From Stenotrophomonas nitritireducens (GTDB taxonomy: Bacteria; Pseudomonadota; Gammaproteobacteria; Xanthomonadales; Xanthomonadaceae), in NCBI RefSeq assembly GCF_001700965.1, contig NZ_CP016756.1:2718501-2782500 (forward strand): a DNA stretch of 64,000 nt, written 5' to 3'. The notes beneath the pieces were generated by a model that saw only the letters and a list, made by a program, of their open reading frames with translations, did no database searches and was not told the origin of the DNA. A program made the position numbers and the translations under genes. Numbering within the stretch: position 1 is the first letter of the stretch; the number at the start of each line of letters is the position of its first letter. Of the stretch, positions 25,562-36,176 are shown piece by piece.

Positions 25562-26641
25562 ATGAGCATTCTGGACTTCATCAAGAAGGAACTGATCGAG
25601 ATCATCGAATGGACCGATGACTCGCGGGACACGCTGTCCTACCGGTGGCCCGACGAGGACCGCCAGATCAAGAACGGCGCGCAGCTGATCGTGCGCGAAT
25701 CGCAGATGGTGCAGTTTGTTGCTGCCGGCCAGTACGCCGACCTGTTTGGGCCGGGCAAGCACACGCTGAGCACCCAGAACATCCCGGTGCTGTCCACCAT
25801 CCTGGGCTGGAAGTACGGCTTTGAATCGCCGTTCAAGTGCGATGTCTACTACCTCAACACGCGCCTGTTCACCGGCAACAAGTGGGGTACCGCAAACCCG
25901 GTGATGATGCGCGACGCCGATTTCGGCGTGGTCCGCCTGCGTGCGTTCGGCACCTACGATTTCCGCATCGTCGATCCGCCCAAATTCCTCAAGGAAGTGG
26001 CCGGCACCGACCAGAATTTCCGTCTGGACGAGTTCGCCGACACCATGCGTTCGCGCATCGTCAGCGTGTTTACCGAGGCGCTGGCCAAGGCCGGTGTACC
26101 GGCGCTGGACGTGGCCTCGCGCTACTCCGAGCTGGGTGAGGCGCTGCTGCCGCTGATCAACCCGGCCATGTCCGGCAAGTACGGCATCGAGATCACCAGC
26201 TTCATCCTGGAAAACGTGTCGGTGCCGCCGGAAGTGGAACAGGCCATCGACAAGCGCTCCAGCATGGGCGTGATCGGCAATCTCAACGACTACGTCAAAT
26301 ACCAGATGGGCCATGGCATGGGCGAAGGCGGCGAAGGTGCTGCCGCCGCCGCGGTGCCGGCACAGATGGCGATGGGCTTTGGCATGGCCCAGGAAATGAT
26401 GCGCAATATGCAGAGCGGCGCGCCGGGGGTGCCGGGTGCGGCAGTACCGCCGCCGCTGCCGCCGGCTGGCGGCGATGCACCGCTGCTGGATGTGCTGACC
26501 CCGGAACAGGCCGCGCAGGCGCTGTCGGTGTCGGTGGAAGACGTGATGGCGTCGATTGCCGCCGGTGACCTGAAGGCACGCAAGATCGGCAATGCCACCC
26601 GTATTGCCCGTTCCGCACTAGAAGAGTTCCTGCGCGGCTGA
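25562..26641 (+). CDS. SPFH-domain protein with C-terminal excisionase-like helix-turn-helix
   Basis: 359 residues. Residues about 20-245 are an SPFH/virion-core-like domain (IKNGAQLIVRESQMVQFVAAG, FGTYDFRIVDPPKFLKEVAG, YGIEITSFILENVSVPPEV) of the YdjI type. A Gly/Ala/Met/Pro-rich linker follows (about 255-300). The last 50 residues (LTPEQAAQALSVSVEDVMASIAAGDLKARKIG) read as a HTH_17/excisionase-type winged helix, where relatives usually carry a zinc ribbon. GGGGAG six bases before ATG 25562 sets the start (a GTG two codons earlier would bury the ribosome site). It overlaps the next gene (TGATG). Probably forms oligomeric assemblies at the membrane with the zinc-ribbon partner. Confidence 0.82.
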   Translation: MSILDFIKKELIEIIEWTDDSRDTLSYRWPDEDRQIKNGAQLIVRESQMVQFVAAGQYADLFGPGKHTLSTQNIPVLSTILGWKYGFESPFKCDVYYLNTRLFTGNKWGTANPVMMRDADFGVVRLRAFGTYDFRIVDPPKFLKEVAGTDQNFRLDEFADTMRSRIVSVFTEALAKAGVPALDVASRYSELGEALLPLINPAMSGKYGIEITSFILENVSVPPEVEQAIDKRSSMGVIGNLNDYVKYQMGHGMGEGGEGAAAAAVPAQMAMGFGMAQEMMRNMQSGAPGVPGAAVPPPLPPAGGDAPLLDVLTPEQAAQALSVSVEDVMASIAAGDLKARKIGNATRIARSALEEFLRG

Positions 26642-27840
26642 TGAACAACGCAACAGTTGGCAAACATCCCTGCCCGGAATGCGGCGGGGATCTGCAGTGG
26701 AATGCCGCCAAACAGGCCTTGGCCTGCCCCTACTGCGGCACCATCGTGCCGCTGTCGGAGGCGGCCGAGGGGGTGGGCGATGGCAGTGCCGGCGTGGTCG
26801 AGCTGGACCTGCTGGAGGCTTTGGCGCGGATGGATGCACAGGCGGCCATGCCGCCGCCGCTGCCGCCACTGCAGCAGGGCGGTGTGGCCGGCATGCTGCA
26901 GAGCATGGCCGCCACCCCGGCCGAGCAGCGTGGCTATGGCGGGCAACCGCGCGAGGTGCAATGCCGGAGCTGCCATGCGATCTCGGTGTTTGTCGATGGC
27001 AGGGTGGCCGACCGCTGCGAATTCTGCGGTTCGCCCTCGATCATCGCGCATGAATCGCTGGGCGATGCGATCACCCCGCAGAGCGTGCTGCCGTTCAAGA
27101 TCAGCGACGGCCAGGTGCGCGACATCATCCGCCAGTGGTACGGCACGCGTTGGTTCGCGCCAAGCAAGCTCAAGCGCGCGGCGCTGACCGATACGCTCAA
27201 GGGCATGTACCTGCCGTACTGGACGTTCGATGCGCAGGTGTCCGCGCGCTGGACCGCCGAGGCCGGGCATTACTACTACGTCACCGTCAGCTACCGCGAT
27301 TCCAAGGGCAATACCCAGACCCGGCAGGAGCGGCGCACGCGTTGGGTGCCGGCCTCCGGTTCGCTGCAGCACTTCTTCGACGACGAGCTGGTGCCGGGCA
27401 CGGTAGGTGTGCATCCGGAGCTGCTGGCCAAGATCGGCCGGTTCCCGACCAACACTGACCTGAAACCATATACGCCGGAGTTCGTACGTGGCTGGACGGT
27501 GGAGCGCTACCAGGTGGACCTGCGCCAGGCGGCGCAGCAGGGCCAGGAGCGCATGCAGGAGCAGACCCGCTACCTGTGTTCCGAACAGGTGCCCGGCGAT
27601 ACCCAGCGCAACCTGCAGGTGCAGGCCACTTACAGCAAGCGTACCTTCAAGCACATCCTGGTGCCGGTGTGGCTGGTCAGTTACACCTATGGCGCGCGCA
27701 GCTACCAGGTGCTGGCCAATGGCTATACCGGTGCACTGGCCGGTGAGCGCCCTTACAGCGCGTGGAAGATTTTCTTCACGGTGCTGGGCGCTGTGCTGGG
27801 ACTGCTGCTTATGCTGTTGGTGCTTGGCGGCGGGCGCTGA
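26641..27840 (+). CDS. Zinc-ribbon membrane protein, partner of SPFH protein
   Basis: 399 residues. Two zinc ribbons: CPECGGDLQWNAAKQALACPYCG at 11-33 (read as two CxxC pairs) and CRSC...CEFC at about 103-125. A long soluble domain with YLPYWTFDAQVSARW (about 190-204) and repeated aromatic strands follows, then one C-terminal membrane helix (FFTVLGAVLGLLLMLLVLG). This is the TFIIB-type zinc-finger/YdjH-like group often encoded beside YdjI-type SPFH genes. Its ATG shares an A with the SPFH stop. The exact biochemical role is unknown; membrane stress or envelope maintenance is usually proposed for SPFH systems. Confidence 0.78.
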   Translation: MNNATVGKHPCPECGGDLQWNAAKQALACPYCGTIVPLSEAAEGVGDGSAGVVELDLLEALARMDAQAAMPPPLPPLQQGGVAGMLQSMAATPAEQRGYGGQPREVQCRSCHAISVFVDGRVADRCEFCGSPSIIAHESLGDAITPQSVLPFKISDGQVRDIIRQWYGTRWFAPSKLKRAALTDTLKGMYLPYWTFDAQVSARWTAEAGHYYYVTVSYRDSKGNTQTRQERRTRWVPASGSLQHFFDDELVPGTVGVHPELLAKIGRFPTNTDLKPYTPEFVRGWTVERYQVDLRQAAQQGQERMQEQTRYLCSEQVPGDTQRNLQVQATYSKRTFKHILVPVWLVSYTYGARSYQVLANGYTGALAGERPYSAWKIFFTVLGAVLGLLLMLLVLGGGR

Positions 27841-27957
27841 CCAGGCGAAGTTGCCTGCCCGATGCGGCACCGCGCCGCGTTGGCTTCAGCCTCAGCGCTT
27901 GAAATGCAGGGTTTCAGCACCATATAGGAGCATTGGAATGCAACAAGAGGGAGGCTT

Positions 27958-28110
27958 ATGGAAGCCAACATGGCTGGACGCGTCCAGTGCAACAAGTGCA
28001 AGGCGGTCTACGCGCCGGTGATCAAAGTGCTGGAACGGGTATGCCCGGAATGCCTTTCGATGAAAACGGTAATGCTGCAGGCGCCGCAGATGGCGCGCAG
28101 CGACAGCTGA
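27958..28110 (+). CDS. 50-residue zinc-ribbon miniprotein
   Basis: Reads MEANMAGRVQCNKCKAVYAP and then IKVLERVCPECLSMKTVM. The two CxxC pairs, 19 residues apart, form a minimal zinc ribbon. The ribosome site is strong (AGGGAGG, 6 bases). It lies 117 bases after the zinc-ribbon membrane protein and just before a terminator, as the last gene of the SPFH unit. It is too short for most gene-calling cut-offs. The ribbon could mimic or compete with those of the larger partner, but that is speculation. Confidence 0.7.
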   Translation: MEANMAGRVQCNKCKAVYAPVIKVLERVCPECLSMKTVMLQAPQMARSDS

Positions 28111-28134
28111 GCGCAGCCACACAACAGATCCGAC

Positions 28135-28160
28135 AAGGCCAGGCAACGTCCTGGCCTTTT
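28135..28160 (+). terminator. Rho-independent terminator of SPFH unit
   Basis: AAGGCCAGG (28135-28143) pairs with CCTGGCCTT (28150-28158) around CAACGT and runs into TTTT. Confidence 0.85.
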
Positions 28161-28191
28161 CATTGCCCGCGCCATGCGCCGGGCTGGGCGA

Positions 28192-28551
28192 TTACTCGCC
28201 CAGGTGCACCACCGGCAGGAACCCACCGTAGACCAGGCGCTTGCCATCGAAGGGCATGGGATTGGTGGCTGGGTCCATGCGTGGGTCTTCCATCATCCTG
28301 CGCATGCCGGCATCGCGGGTGGCCTTGTCCGGCCACTCTATCCACGAAAACACCACGGCTTCATCGTCCTTGGCCTGTACGGCGCGATGGAAGTCGGTCA
28401 GCGTTCCATGTGGCACGTCATCGGACCAGCATTCGGTGACGCGCAGCGCTCCGAATTCGATGAACAGTGCATCGGCAATGTGTGCGTGCTGGATGAATTT
28501 GGCCTTGTTGGCCAGTGGCACGGCGGCCAGGAAACCATCGACATAGGACAT
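28192..28551 (-). CDS. DUF1428 family protein
   Basis: 119 residues starting MSYVDGFLAAVPLANKAKF, a near-perfect match to the start of DUF1428 (YbaA-like) proteins, with TECWSDDVPHGTLTDF and the ending FDGKRLVYGGFLPV. These are small dimeric alpha/beta-barrel (ferredoxin-like) proteins of unknown function. GAGG precedes ATG 28551. It stands alone, converging with the SPFH unit. Confidence 0.9.
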   Translation of the reverse strand: MSYVDGFLAAVPLANKAKFIQHAHIADALFIEFGALRVTECWSDDVPHGTLTDFHRAVQAKDDEAVVFSWIEWPDKATRDAGMRRMMEDPRMDPATNPMPFDGKRLVYGGFLPVVHLGE

Positions 28552-29198
28552 GGCGAACCTCGCGGGAGCAGCGGCCAGGGCGGCCGCCTTGGGTGGCAAC
28601 GGCGGAGTGGGCGTCGGCTTGATTGTGCGCCCGGCAATGTTGCAACCGTGCAAAACCGCGCCGGTGCGGATGTCATTCGCCGTCGGGTTCGTGCGACGTG
28701 CTTACACCGGCCTGTGCCGCAGCAAGGGCGCGGCCCGGCGGGGTTCACGCGTCCGGTGTGGCGCAAAGGTTTCGGACGGCAGCGCAACGCTCAGGCCCCG
28801 GAATATGAACGCGCCTTGGCGGCGCCGCAGCGGCCCGTGACCGTGAAGTGGCGGGTACACGCGCCGGTTGGCATGCCGGCAAGGGGGCGGGCCGGGCGAG
28901 CATCGCGTTCAATGAATGCCGATCGCCGCCGCTATGGGGGGATGCCTCGTCAACAGCAGCCCCGGCACCCCACCGCGCTGCTCCAGAACGGCTTTCATGT
29001 TGAAACACGTCCCGTCCTGCAGCCGCAGATGCCGTCATCATGCGGTTGTCGGCAGGAGGCGCTGGAGGTGGTGCTTGCTTCCCCGCAACCGCAGCCGGGT
29101 GTTGCCGGCAGGGCCGATCCCTGCTCCGCCGACAGTGTCCCTGCAGGTACGCGATTGACCGCATAACGCCAGCTGCGGCTGGCATCAGGAGAGTTGTA
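28552..29198. other. Unassigned 647-bp region upstream of porin gene
   Basis: No convincing gene, RNA or repeat found. Reading frames here are either shadows of the DUF1428 gene or have no family-like features. Promoters for the DUF1428 gene and for the porin must lie here. No Pho-box could be made out. Confidence 0.4.
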
Positions 29199-30215
29199 AT
29201 GCAGTTTGTTTCCCGCAATACCCTGGCTACCGCGCTGGCCGTGCTGTGCCTGCCGACCATGGCCTGGGCCCAGGATTCCGCACCGGCCACCAAGGTATCG
29301 GCGCAGATCTTCGTCAACGCCAGTCAGTTGGATCGCGATGGCGTGGACAGCGACGATGAAGGCCTGGCGATGGAGCTCAAGCGCACCTTCATCACCGTGG
29401 ATCATCGTTTCAACCAGCAGTGGTCGGCACAGGTCACCACCGACGTGCAATGGCTGCGCAACAGTGACCCCACCGACGTATGGCTGCGCCACGCCTACCT
29501 GCAGCGCAGTTTTGGCAAGGGCACCTGGCTGCGTTTCGGCAATGCGCCGCTGCCGTGGATCCAGCAGGAGTCGGCACGTGATGGTTACCGCTATGTCGAT
29601 GGTGCGCTGATCACCCGCAGCAAGATGGGCAATGCGGCTGATTACGGCGTGCATGGCCAGTACACGCGTGGTGATTTCACGTACGCCGCCTCGGTGGTCA
29701 CCGGTGGTGGCTACCAGAAGCCGCGTCTGGGCGATCACCCCGATGTCGAGGTGCGGGTTGGCTGGGCAGCGGCCAAGGGCGTGGAGTTGGCGCTGGGCGG
29801 CTACCGCGGCACCCGCGCACTGGATTCCGGTGACATGCCACGCGAGCACACCGCACAGCGCTGGAATGCGATGGCCAGCTGGGTTGGCGAGCGCGGCCGG
29901 ATGGGTGCGCAGTACTTCTATGCTGAGGATTGGACCCGCGTGGTCAAGCCTGGCAGTGACGACCAGCGTGGTTGGTCGGTGTGGGGCAGCTATCAGTTGA
30001 GCCCGCAGTACGCCGTGTTCACCCGTCACGAGGAAACCCGGATGAGCCTGGATATCAATCCGCTGAACCGCGAGCGTTATCACCTGGTCGGTGTGGAGTG
30101 GAAGCCGAACAAGTACCTGCGCCTGGCCGCAGTCGGCAAGCAGGTCACCCAGGAAACGGCCACCGCGCGCAAGGAAAGCCACGAAGCCGGTCTGTGGGCG
30201 CAGCTGGCGTTTTGA
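29199..30215 (+). CDS. OprO/OprP-like porin
   Basis: 338 residues. Signal peptide MQFVSRNTLATALAVLCLPTMAWA, then a 16-strand-like barrel: alternating strands such as AQIFVNASQLDRDGVDSDDE, RTFITVDHRFNQQWSAQVTTD, MGAQYFYAEDWTRVVKPGSD and YHLVGVEWKPNKYLRLAAV; the C terminus WAQLAF ends in Phe. It resembles the phosphate-selective porin O/P group, but the basic ladder that gives phosphate selectivity cannot be judged by eye. Start ATG 29199 follows AGGAGAG. Confidence 0.78.
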   Translation: MQFVSRNTLATALAVLCLPTMAWAQDSAPATKVSAQIFVNASQLDRDGVDSDDEGLAMELKRTFITVDHRFNQQWSAQVTTDVQWLRNSDPTDVWLRHAYLQRSFGKGTWLRFGNAPLPWIQQESARDGYRYVDGALITRSKMGNAADYGVHGQYTRGDFTYAASVVTGGGYQKPRLGDHPDVEVRVGWAAAKGVELALGGYRGTRALDSGDMPREHTAQRWNAMASWVGERGRMGAQYFYAEDWTRVVKPGSDDQRGWSVWGSYQLSPQYAVFTRHEETRMSLDINPLNRERYHLVGVEWKPNKYLRLAAVGKQVTQETATARKESHEAGLWAQLAF

Positions 30216-30235
30216 TCGCGTTGCGGGAATAGCAA

Positions 30236-30377
30236 AAGCAACCCTCCCCAACCCTCCCCTTCGCTGCGCGAAAGGGAGGGGGCCTTTCTTCGCTATGCAA
30301 ACAGGGGCGGCTACTCGCCTTGCTCCTCCCCTTTGGCGCAGCCAAGGGGGAGGTTGGGAGGGGGTTGGCGTTTGCTT
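30236..30377. repeat. CCCTCCC-type palindromic element
   Basis: An element like that at 22881 but less perfect: AACCCTCCCCAACCCTCCCC at about 30240 against an opposed GGGGGAGGTTGGGAGGGGG at about 30346-30364. The left half is nearly the reverse complement of the in-gene copy at 4045-4086. Confidence 0.75.
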
Positions 30378-30403
30378 GGGGCTTTGTGTTTGCCGCCAAG
30401 AGC

Positions 30404-30520
30404 ACCCCTCCCCAACCCGTCCGGCTCGAAGGCATAGCCTTAGGTCGTTCATCAGGCCGCGCGCCAGTGGCGCGCAAGCAGGCCTTCTTCACCCCCTTCG
30501 CTGCGCGAAAGGGATGGGGC
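30404..30520. repeat. Split CCCTCCC-type element
   Basis: CACCCCTCCCCAACCC at 30404-30419 and CCCCCTTCGCTGCGCGAAAGGGA at about 30492-30513 look like two parts of the same repeat separated by about 70 unrelated bases. Confidence 0.5.
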
Positions 30521-30635
30521 GTAGTGCCGAGCCATGCTCGGCGGGAGCGTCACCGGCAATGCCAAATGTAGAGCCGAGCCATGCTCGGCAGGAGCGTCAC
30601 CGGTAAAGCCCCAGCCGAGTATGGCTCGGCTCTAC
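30521..30635. repeat. SMAG-like GTAG hairpins, three arms
   Basis: GTAGTGCCGAGCCATGCTCG at 30521, GTAGAGCCGAGCCATGCTCG at about 30570 and the opposed CCGAGTATGGCTCGGCTCTA at about 30614 are hairpins of the GTAG family described from S. maltophilia. Spacers GGAGCGTCACCGG are shared. Confidence 0.85.
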
Positions 30636-30658
30636 AGGTGGGGCGGGCGCCGAGCGGC

Positions 30659-31048
30659 TTACTCGCCCTGGTACTGCTTTTCTTCCACCAGCGCCGAGCC
30701 GGCTACGCGGTTGATCTCGTTCTTCACCACGATGCGCTCACCATTGGTGCCGTACACGCCACGCGCCAGGGTGATGAACTCCGCACCGAAATCCTGCGCG
30801 GCTTCCTTCTCGCGCAGCCGGTCCTGGATTTCCCACATGCGTTCGTTGATGGCCTTGAGCTGGTCCTTGAGCGCGCCCAGCGAAGGACGTGCCTCCTGTT
30901 GCGCCAGCCACAACGGCCACAGGCCCTGCAGCTCGGTACGGATATTGGCCAGCTTGGCGGTGTCGCGGATGCGCTCGGCCTTGATTTCGAGGATGGTGAT
31001 CTTGTCGATCAACTCGCCAATCGATACCGGGGTGAGGAGGGTCTGCAT
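30659..31048 (-). CDS. DUF6165 family protein
   Basis: 129 residues, mainly helical with coiled-coil character (ITILEIKAERIRDTAKLANI, LKDQLKAINERMWEIQDRL), starting MQTLLTPVSIGELIDKITIL as the family does. Function unknown; members sit near lipopolysaccharide genes in some bacteria. The start 31048 was preferred over an upstream reading that lacks family resemblance. It diverges from the 31187 gene. Confidence 0.82.
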   Translation of the reverse strand: MQTLLTPVSIGELIDKITILEIKAERIRDTAKLANIRTELQGLWPLWLAQQEARPSLGALKDQLKAINERMWEIQDRLREKEAAQDFGAEFITLARGVYGTNGERIVVKNEINRVAGSALVEEKQYQGE

Positions 31049-31186
31049 GGGGGCCGCCGTGGGTTCCTGTAATGGCGGCAATGATAGCGCCGCGCTGGCG
31101 CCGGCAAAGGTTGCCGATGCACCGGTATTGGCGTTGATCGCTTGCCAGTGCGCACAATGCGGGCCCGACCTGATCTGGAGTTGCCG

Positions 31187-31588
31187 ATGCTGCGTTCTTT
31201 CGCCACCGCGGTACTGTTGCTGGGCGCGGCCAGCGCGCAGGGTACCGATGCCCTGCAAGGTGCCTGGCAGCTGCAGTCCGGGGAGTTCATCAACCCGGAA
31301 GGGGCGCTGGTGGATTACGCCAGCAAGCAGCTGGCCGGCACCAAGGTATTGGCCGATGGCCGCTTCGCCTTCACCACCACCAGCGGCGGCAAGTTCTGGG
31401 CCGGTGGCTCAGGCACCTACCGCAGTGAGGGCGGGCAGTACGTGGAAACGCCGTTGATGGCGTCCTACCCGCTGGAAAATGGTGGCAGCTACCACTTCCG
31501 CTACACGCTGGAAGGTGACGTGTGGACGCTGGAGCGCTGGGACGGCGAGCGCCGGGTGGAGCGTGAAGTCTGGAAACGCGCGCGCTGA
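31187..31588 (+). CDS. Exported lipocalin-like small protein
   Basis: 133 residues with a signal peptide (MLRSFATAVLLLGAASAQG). The mature part (ALQGAWQLQSGEFINPEGAL, TKVLADGRFAFTT, YHFRYTLEGDVWTLERW) looks like the eight-stranded lipocalin-like/DUF4488 fold that begins with G-x-W. No ligand can be named. GGAG lies six bases before ATG 31187. Confidence 0.7.
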   Translation: MLRSFATAVLLLGAASAQGTDALQGAWQLQSGEFINPEGALVDYASKQLAGTKVLADGRFAFTTTSGGKFWAGGSGTYRSEGGQYVETPLMASYPLENGGSYHFRYTLEGDVWTLERWDGERRVEREVWKRAR

Positions 31589-31610
31589 CGCGGTAGTGGG
31601 CGGTTGGGTT

Positions 31611-31708
31611 GTAGGAACGGCATAAGCCGCGAAGCTGACAATCCATGACGGTACTGGAAAGCCGCGAACGGAAGCGGCATCAGCTTCGCGGCTTACGCCG
31701 CTCCCACG
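31611..31708. repeat. REP-type inverted pair
   Basis: GTAGGAACGGCATAAGCCGC at 31611 and the opposed GCTTCGCGGCTTACGCCGC ending at about 31708 flank an inner GCCGCGAACGGAAGCGGC. It separates convergent genes. Confidence 0.8.
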
Positions 31709-31716
31709 GATACGCA

Positions 31717-31905
31717 TCAACGCGGCGGGAAGCCGGCTTCTTCCAGGGCCTTGGTGAAGCTTTCAACCGGCTGGCTGGATTCGATCTTCACATTCTTGCC
31801 GGGCAGGTCGATCTCGACCGTCGCGGTGGGGTCCACGGCCTTGAGCGCGGCGGTCACGCTGCGTGCGCAGCCGCCACAGGTCATGCTTTCGATATGCAGT
31901 TTCAT
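31717..31905 (-). CDS. copZ: CopZ-like copper chaperone (heavy-metal-associated domain)
   Basis: 62-residue single HMA domain (MKLHIESMTCGGCARSVTAA) with the metal-binding CGGC (MTCGGC, C10 and C13). It would carry Cu(I) in the cytoplasm to the ATPase CopA. It is divergent from copA, with a MerR-type operator at 31938-31960 giving its own promoter, so both should be induced by copper through CueR encoded at 34544. GGAG precedes the ATG. Confidence 0.9.
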   Translation of the reverse strand: MKLHIESMTCGGCARSVTAALKAVDPTATVEIDLPGKNVKIESSQPVESFTKALEEAGFPPR

Positions 31906-31937
31906 GGGGGTTTCTCCGGTTGGGAGTGCTCACCTTG

Positions 31938-31960
31938 GACCTTCCCATGATGGCAAGGTC
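31938..31960 (-). promoter_or_regulatory. CueR-type operator/promoter for copZ
   Basis: On the minus strand TTGACC (-35, plus positions 31957-31962) is followed by the inverted repeat ACCTTGCC/GGGAAGGT and the long spacer typical of MerR-family promoters. Confidence 0.7.
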
Positions 31961-31977
31961 AAGCGCTCGATCCGTGC

Positions 31978-32008
31978 TTGACCCTCCCATCGTTGGAAGC
32001 TTTAAGGT
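31978..32008 (+). promoter_or_regulatory. CueR-type operator/promoter for copA
   Basis: TTGACC at 31978-31983, dyad ACCCTCCCATCGTTGGAAGC at 31981-32000, and TAAGGT at 32003-32008 as -10 give a 19-bp spacer. The layout closely follows the copA promoter of E. coli. Confidence 0.75.
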
Positions 32009-32038
32009 GGCTCCAGACCCTGACATGGAGATGTGCCG

Positions 32039-34537
<2,499 letters not shown>

Positions 34538-34543
34538 GGAGCG

Positions 34544-35017
34544 ATGATGATGGATGAAGGCATGAACATCGGCCAGGCCGCCAAGGCCACCGGCATCTCG
34601 GCCAAGATGATCCGCTACTACGAGGACACCGGCCTGATCGGGCCGGTGGCTCGCACCGATGCCGGTTACCGCGTGTATACGCCACGCGACATCCACACCC
34701 TGGGCTTCATCAAGCGTTCGCGCGACATGGGCTTCAGCGTGGAGCGCATCGGTGAACTGCTGGAGCTGTGGCGCGACCGCTCGCGGCACAGCGCCGATGT
34801 GAAGCGCATGGCGCTGGAGCACGTGCAGGTGCTGCAGCAGCGCATCGCCGAGCTGCAGGACATGGTGCAGACGGTGCAGGCGCTGGCCAGCTGCTGCGCC
34901 GGCGACGAGCGCCCGGATTGCCCGATCCTGCGCGACATCGAGACCGGCGTGCCACTGCACGACGCGGCGCTGCCGACCACCTTTGGCGGCGTTGCCGCTG
35001 GCAAGCGTTCACGCTGA
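34544..35017 (+). CDS. cueR: Cu(I)-responsive MerR-family regulator CueR
   Basis: 157 residues. Winged helix at 7-75 (MNIGQAAKATGISAKMIRYY), a long dimerisation helix and the C-terminal Cu(I)-binding loop with C118 and C126 (CCAGDERPDC). It senses cytoplasmic Cu(I) and activates the operators at 31938 and 31978. Three consecutive ATGs start the frame after AGGAGCG; MNIGQ at 34562 is the alternative. A GC-rich hairpin at 35057-35075 lies downstream but lacks a T tract. Confidence 0.93.
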   Translation: MMMDEGMNIGQAAKATGISAKMIRYYEDTGLIGPVARTDAGYRVYTPRDIHTLGFIKRSRDMGFSVERIGELLELWRDRSRHSADVKRMALEHVQVLQQRIAELQDMVQTVQALASCCAGDERPDCPILRDIETGVPLHDAALPTTFGGVAAGKRSR

Positions 35018-35227
35018 ATATTGCGTGTATTTGCTTAAATGAATTCGATTCAACGTGCACGCGCCCCGCGCGTGCCAGAAATCGCCTGAATGGACGCCAA
35101 AAATCGACGTTTTATTGCAGGGCCTGTTTCAGGGTTTGTTGGGGCGGCTAACGGAAAACTTACATCCGGACGCAGACAGCTCTTTGTTGTCGTGCCATCA
35201 AGCTCAGTAATGCAGAGGTAGTACCCC
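35018..35227 (+). other. Promoter/leader region of ax21
   Basis: The sequence includes AT-rich TTGCGTGTATTTGCTTAAATG (35022 onward, given in part) and a leader just before the AGAGG ribosome site. It lies after cueR; the GC hairpin 35057-35075 may mark the end of the copper operon. No specific operator was recognised. Confidence 0.4.
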
Positions 35228-35803
35228 ATGAAGACTTCGTTGATTGCCCTGGCGCTGGTTGCCGCCCTTCCGTTCGCCGCTTCTGCTGCTGACGGCCTGT
35301 CCTACAACTATGCCGAAGCCGATTACGCCAAGACCTCGGCTGACGGCAAGGCCGAAGGTTGGGGTGTGAAGGGTTCCTACGCCTTCCTGCCGAATTTCCA
35401 CGCTTTTGGCGAATACACCCGTCAGGAAATCTCGCACACCAACCTTGACGTCGACCAGTGGCGCGTCGGTGCCGGTTTCAACAAGGAAATCGCCCCGACC
35501 ACCGACTTCGTTGCTCGCGTGGCTTACGAAAAGTACGACGAAAAGTTTGCCCAGGGCCTGGATTTCAACGGCTACAGCGCTGAAGCCGGTATCCGCACCG
35601 CCTTCGGCAAGCACGCCGAAGTGTATGCAATGGCTGGCTACGAAGATTTCAGCAAGAAGCACGGCATCAGCCCGGAAGGTGACTTCTACGGCCGCCTTGG
35701 TGGCCAGGTGAAGTTGAACCAGAACTGGGGCATCAACGGCGACATCAAGATGTTCAACAACGGTGACAAGCAGTGGACCGTGGGTCCGCGCTTCAGCTGG
35801 TAA
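35228..35803 (+). CDS. ax21: Ax21-family outer-membrane protein
   Basis: 191 residues: signal peptide MKTSLIALALVAALPFAASA, mature start ADGLSYNYAEADYAKTSADG as in Ax21 of Xanthomonas and Stenotrophomonas, then eight amphipathic strands and C-terminal FSW, typical of a small beta-barrel. The family is exported in outer-membrane vesicles; earlier reports making it a quorum signal or XA21 ligand were withdrawn, so function should be left open. AGAGGTAGTACCCC before the ATG gives a ribosome site. Strong terminator after the gene. Confidence 0.88.
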   Translation: MKTSLIALALVAALPFAASAADGLSYNYAEADYAKTSADGKAEGWGVKGSYAFLPNFHAFGEYTRQEISHTNLDVDQWRVGAGFNKEIAPTTDFVARVAYEKYDEKFAQGLDFNGYSAEAGIRTAFGKHAEVYAMAGYEDFSKKHGISPEGDFYGRLGGQVKLNQNWGINGDIKMFNNGDKQWTVGPRFSW

Positions 35804-35837
35804 TACGTACAAGGCGCTTTGGCGTCATGTAGCGAAG

Positions 35838-35866
35838 AAAGGCCCGGCTTATGCCGGGCCTTTTCT
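35838..35866 (+). terminator. Rho-independent terminator of ax21
   Basis: AAGGCCCGGC (35839-35848), loop TTAT, GCCGGGCCTT (35853-35862) and a T-rich tail TTTTCTTTT. Confidence 0.92.
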
Positions 35867-35908
35867 TTTGGGTTGGTTTTGGGTTTTGAATTTCCAGCCA
35901 GGAGCTTC

Positions 35909-36095
35909 CCCTCACCCCAACCCCCGCGCCCCGGCCCTTGCGCTGGCGCAAGGGCGTTCGAATGGCTGCGAACCTTTGGTTCGCGGGCAGCCCTTCTCAC
36001 CCCGTAAATGGGAGAGGAGCTAATGCACTAGCAGCCGACGCGATCCGAGCCCCTCTCCCGCGTGCGGGAGAGGGGTTGGGGTGAGGGGAAGCTCT
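35909..36095. repeat. CCCTCACCCC-family MITE-like element with nested sequence
   Basis: GAGCTTCCCCTCACCCCAAC near 35909 and the opposed GTTGGGGTGAGGGGAAGCTC ending at about 36094 are terminal inverted repeats. The inside carries further hairpins (CCTTGCGCTGGCGCAAGG; GAACCTTTGGTTC). The right-hand core CCGAGCCCCTCTCCCG matches the 55870 element, so the left part probably received an extra insertion. Confidence 0.8.
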
Positions 36096-36176
36096 TGCTC
36101 TGCTTCATGTAACGCCACTGCAACCAAACTGCAGCAAAGTGCGCCTCAACCGGCATCGGCCGGAAGGACCTTGAGC

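Noticed and set aside
28174..29166. A 330-codon open frame on the plus strand covering the DUF1428 gene region and the gap before the porin
   Set aside because: It runs antisense over the DUF1428 gene, has no ribosome site or family-like sequence, and looks like an accidental GC-rich open frame.
28552..29198. Pho-box in front of the porin gene
   Set aside because: No repeated CTGTCAT-like heptamers at 11-bp spacing could be found.
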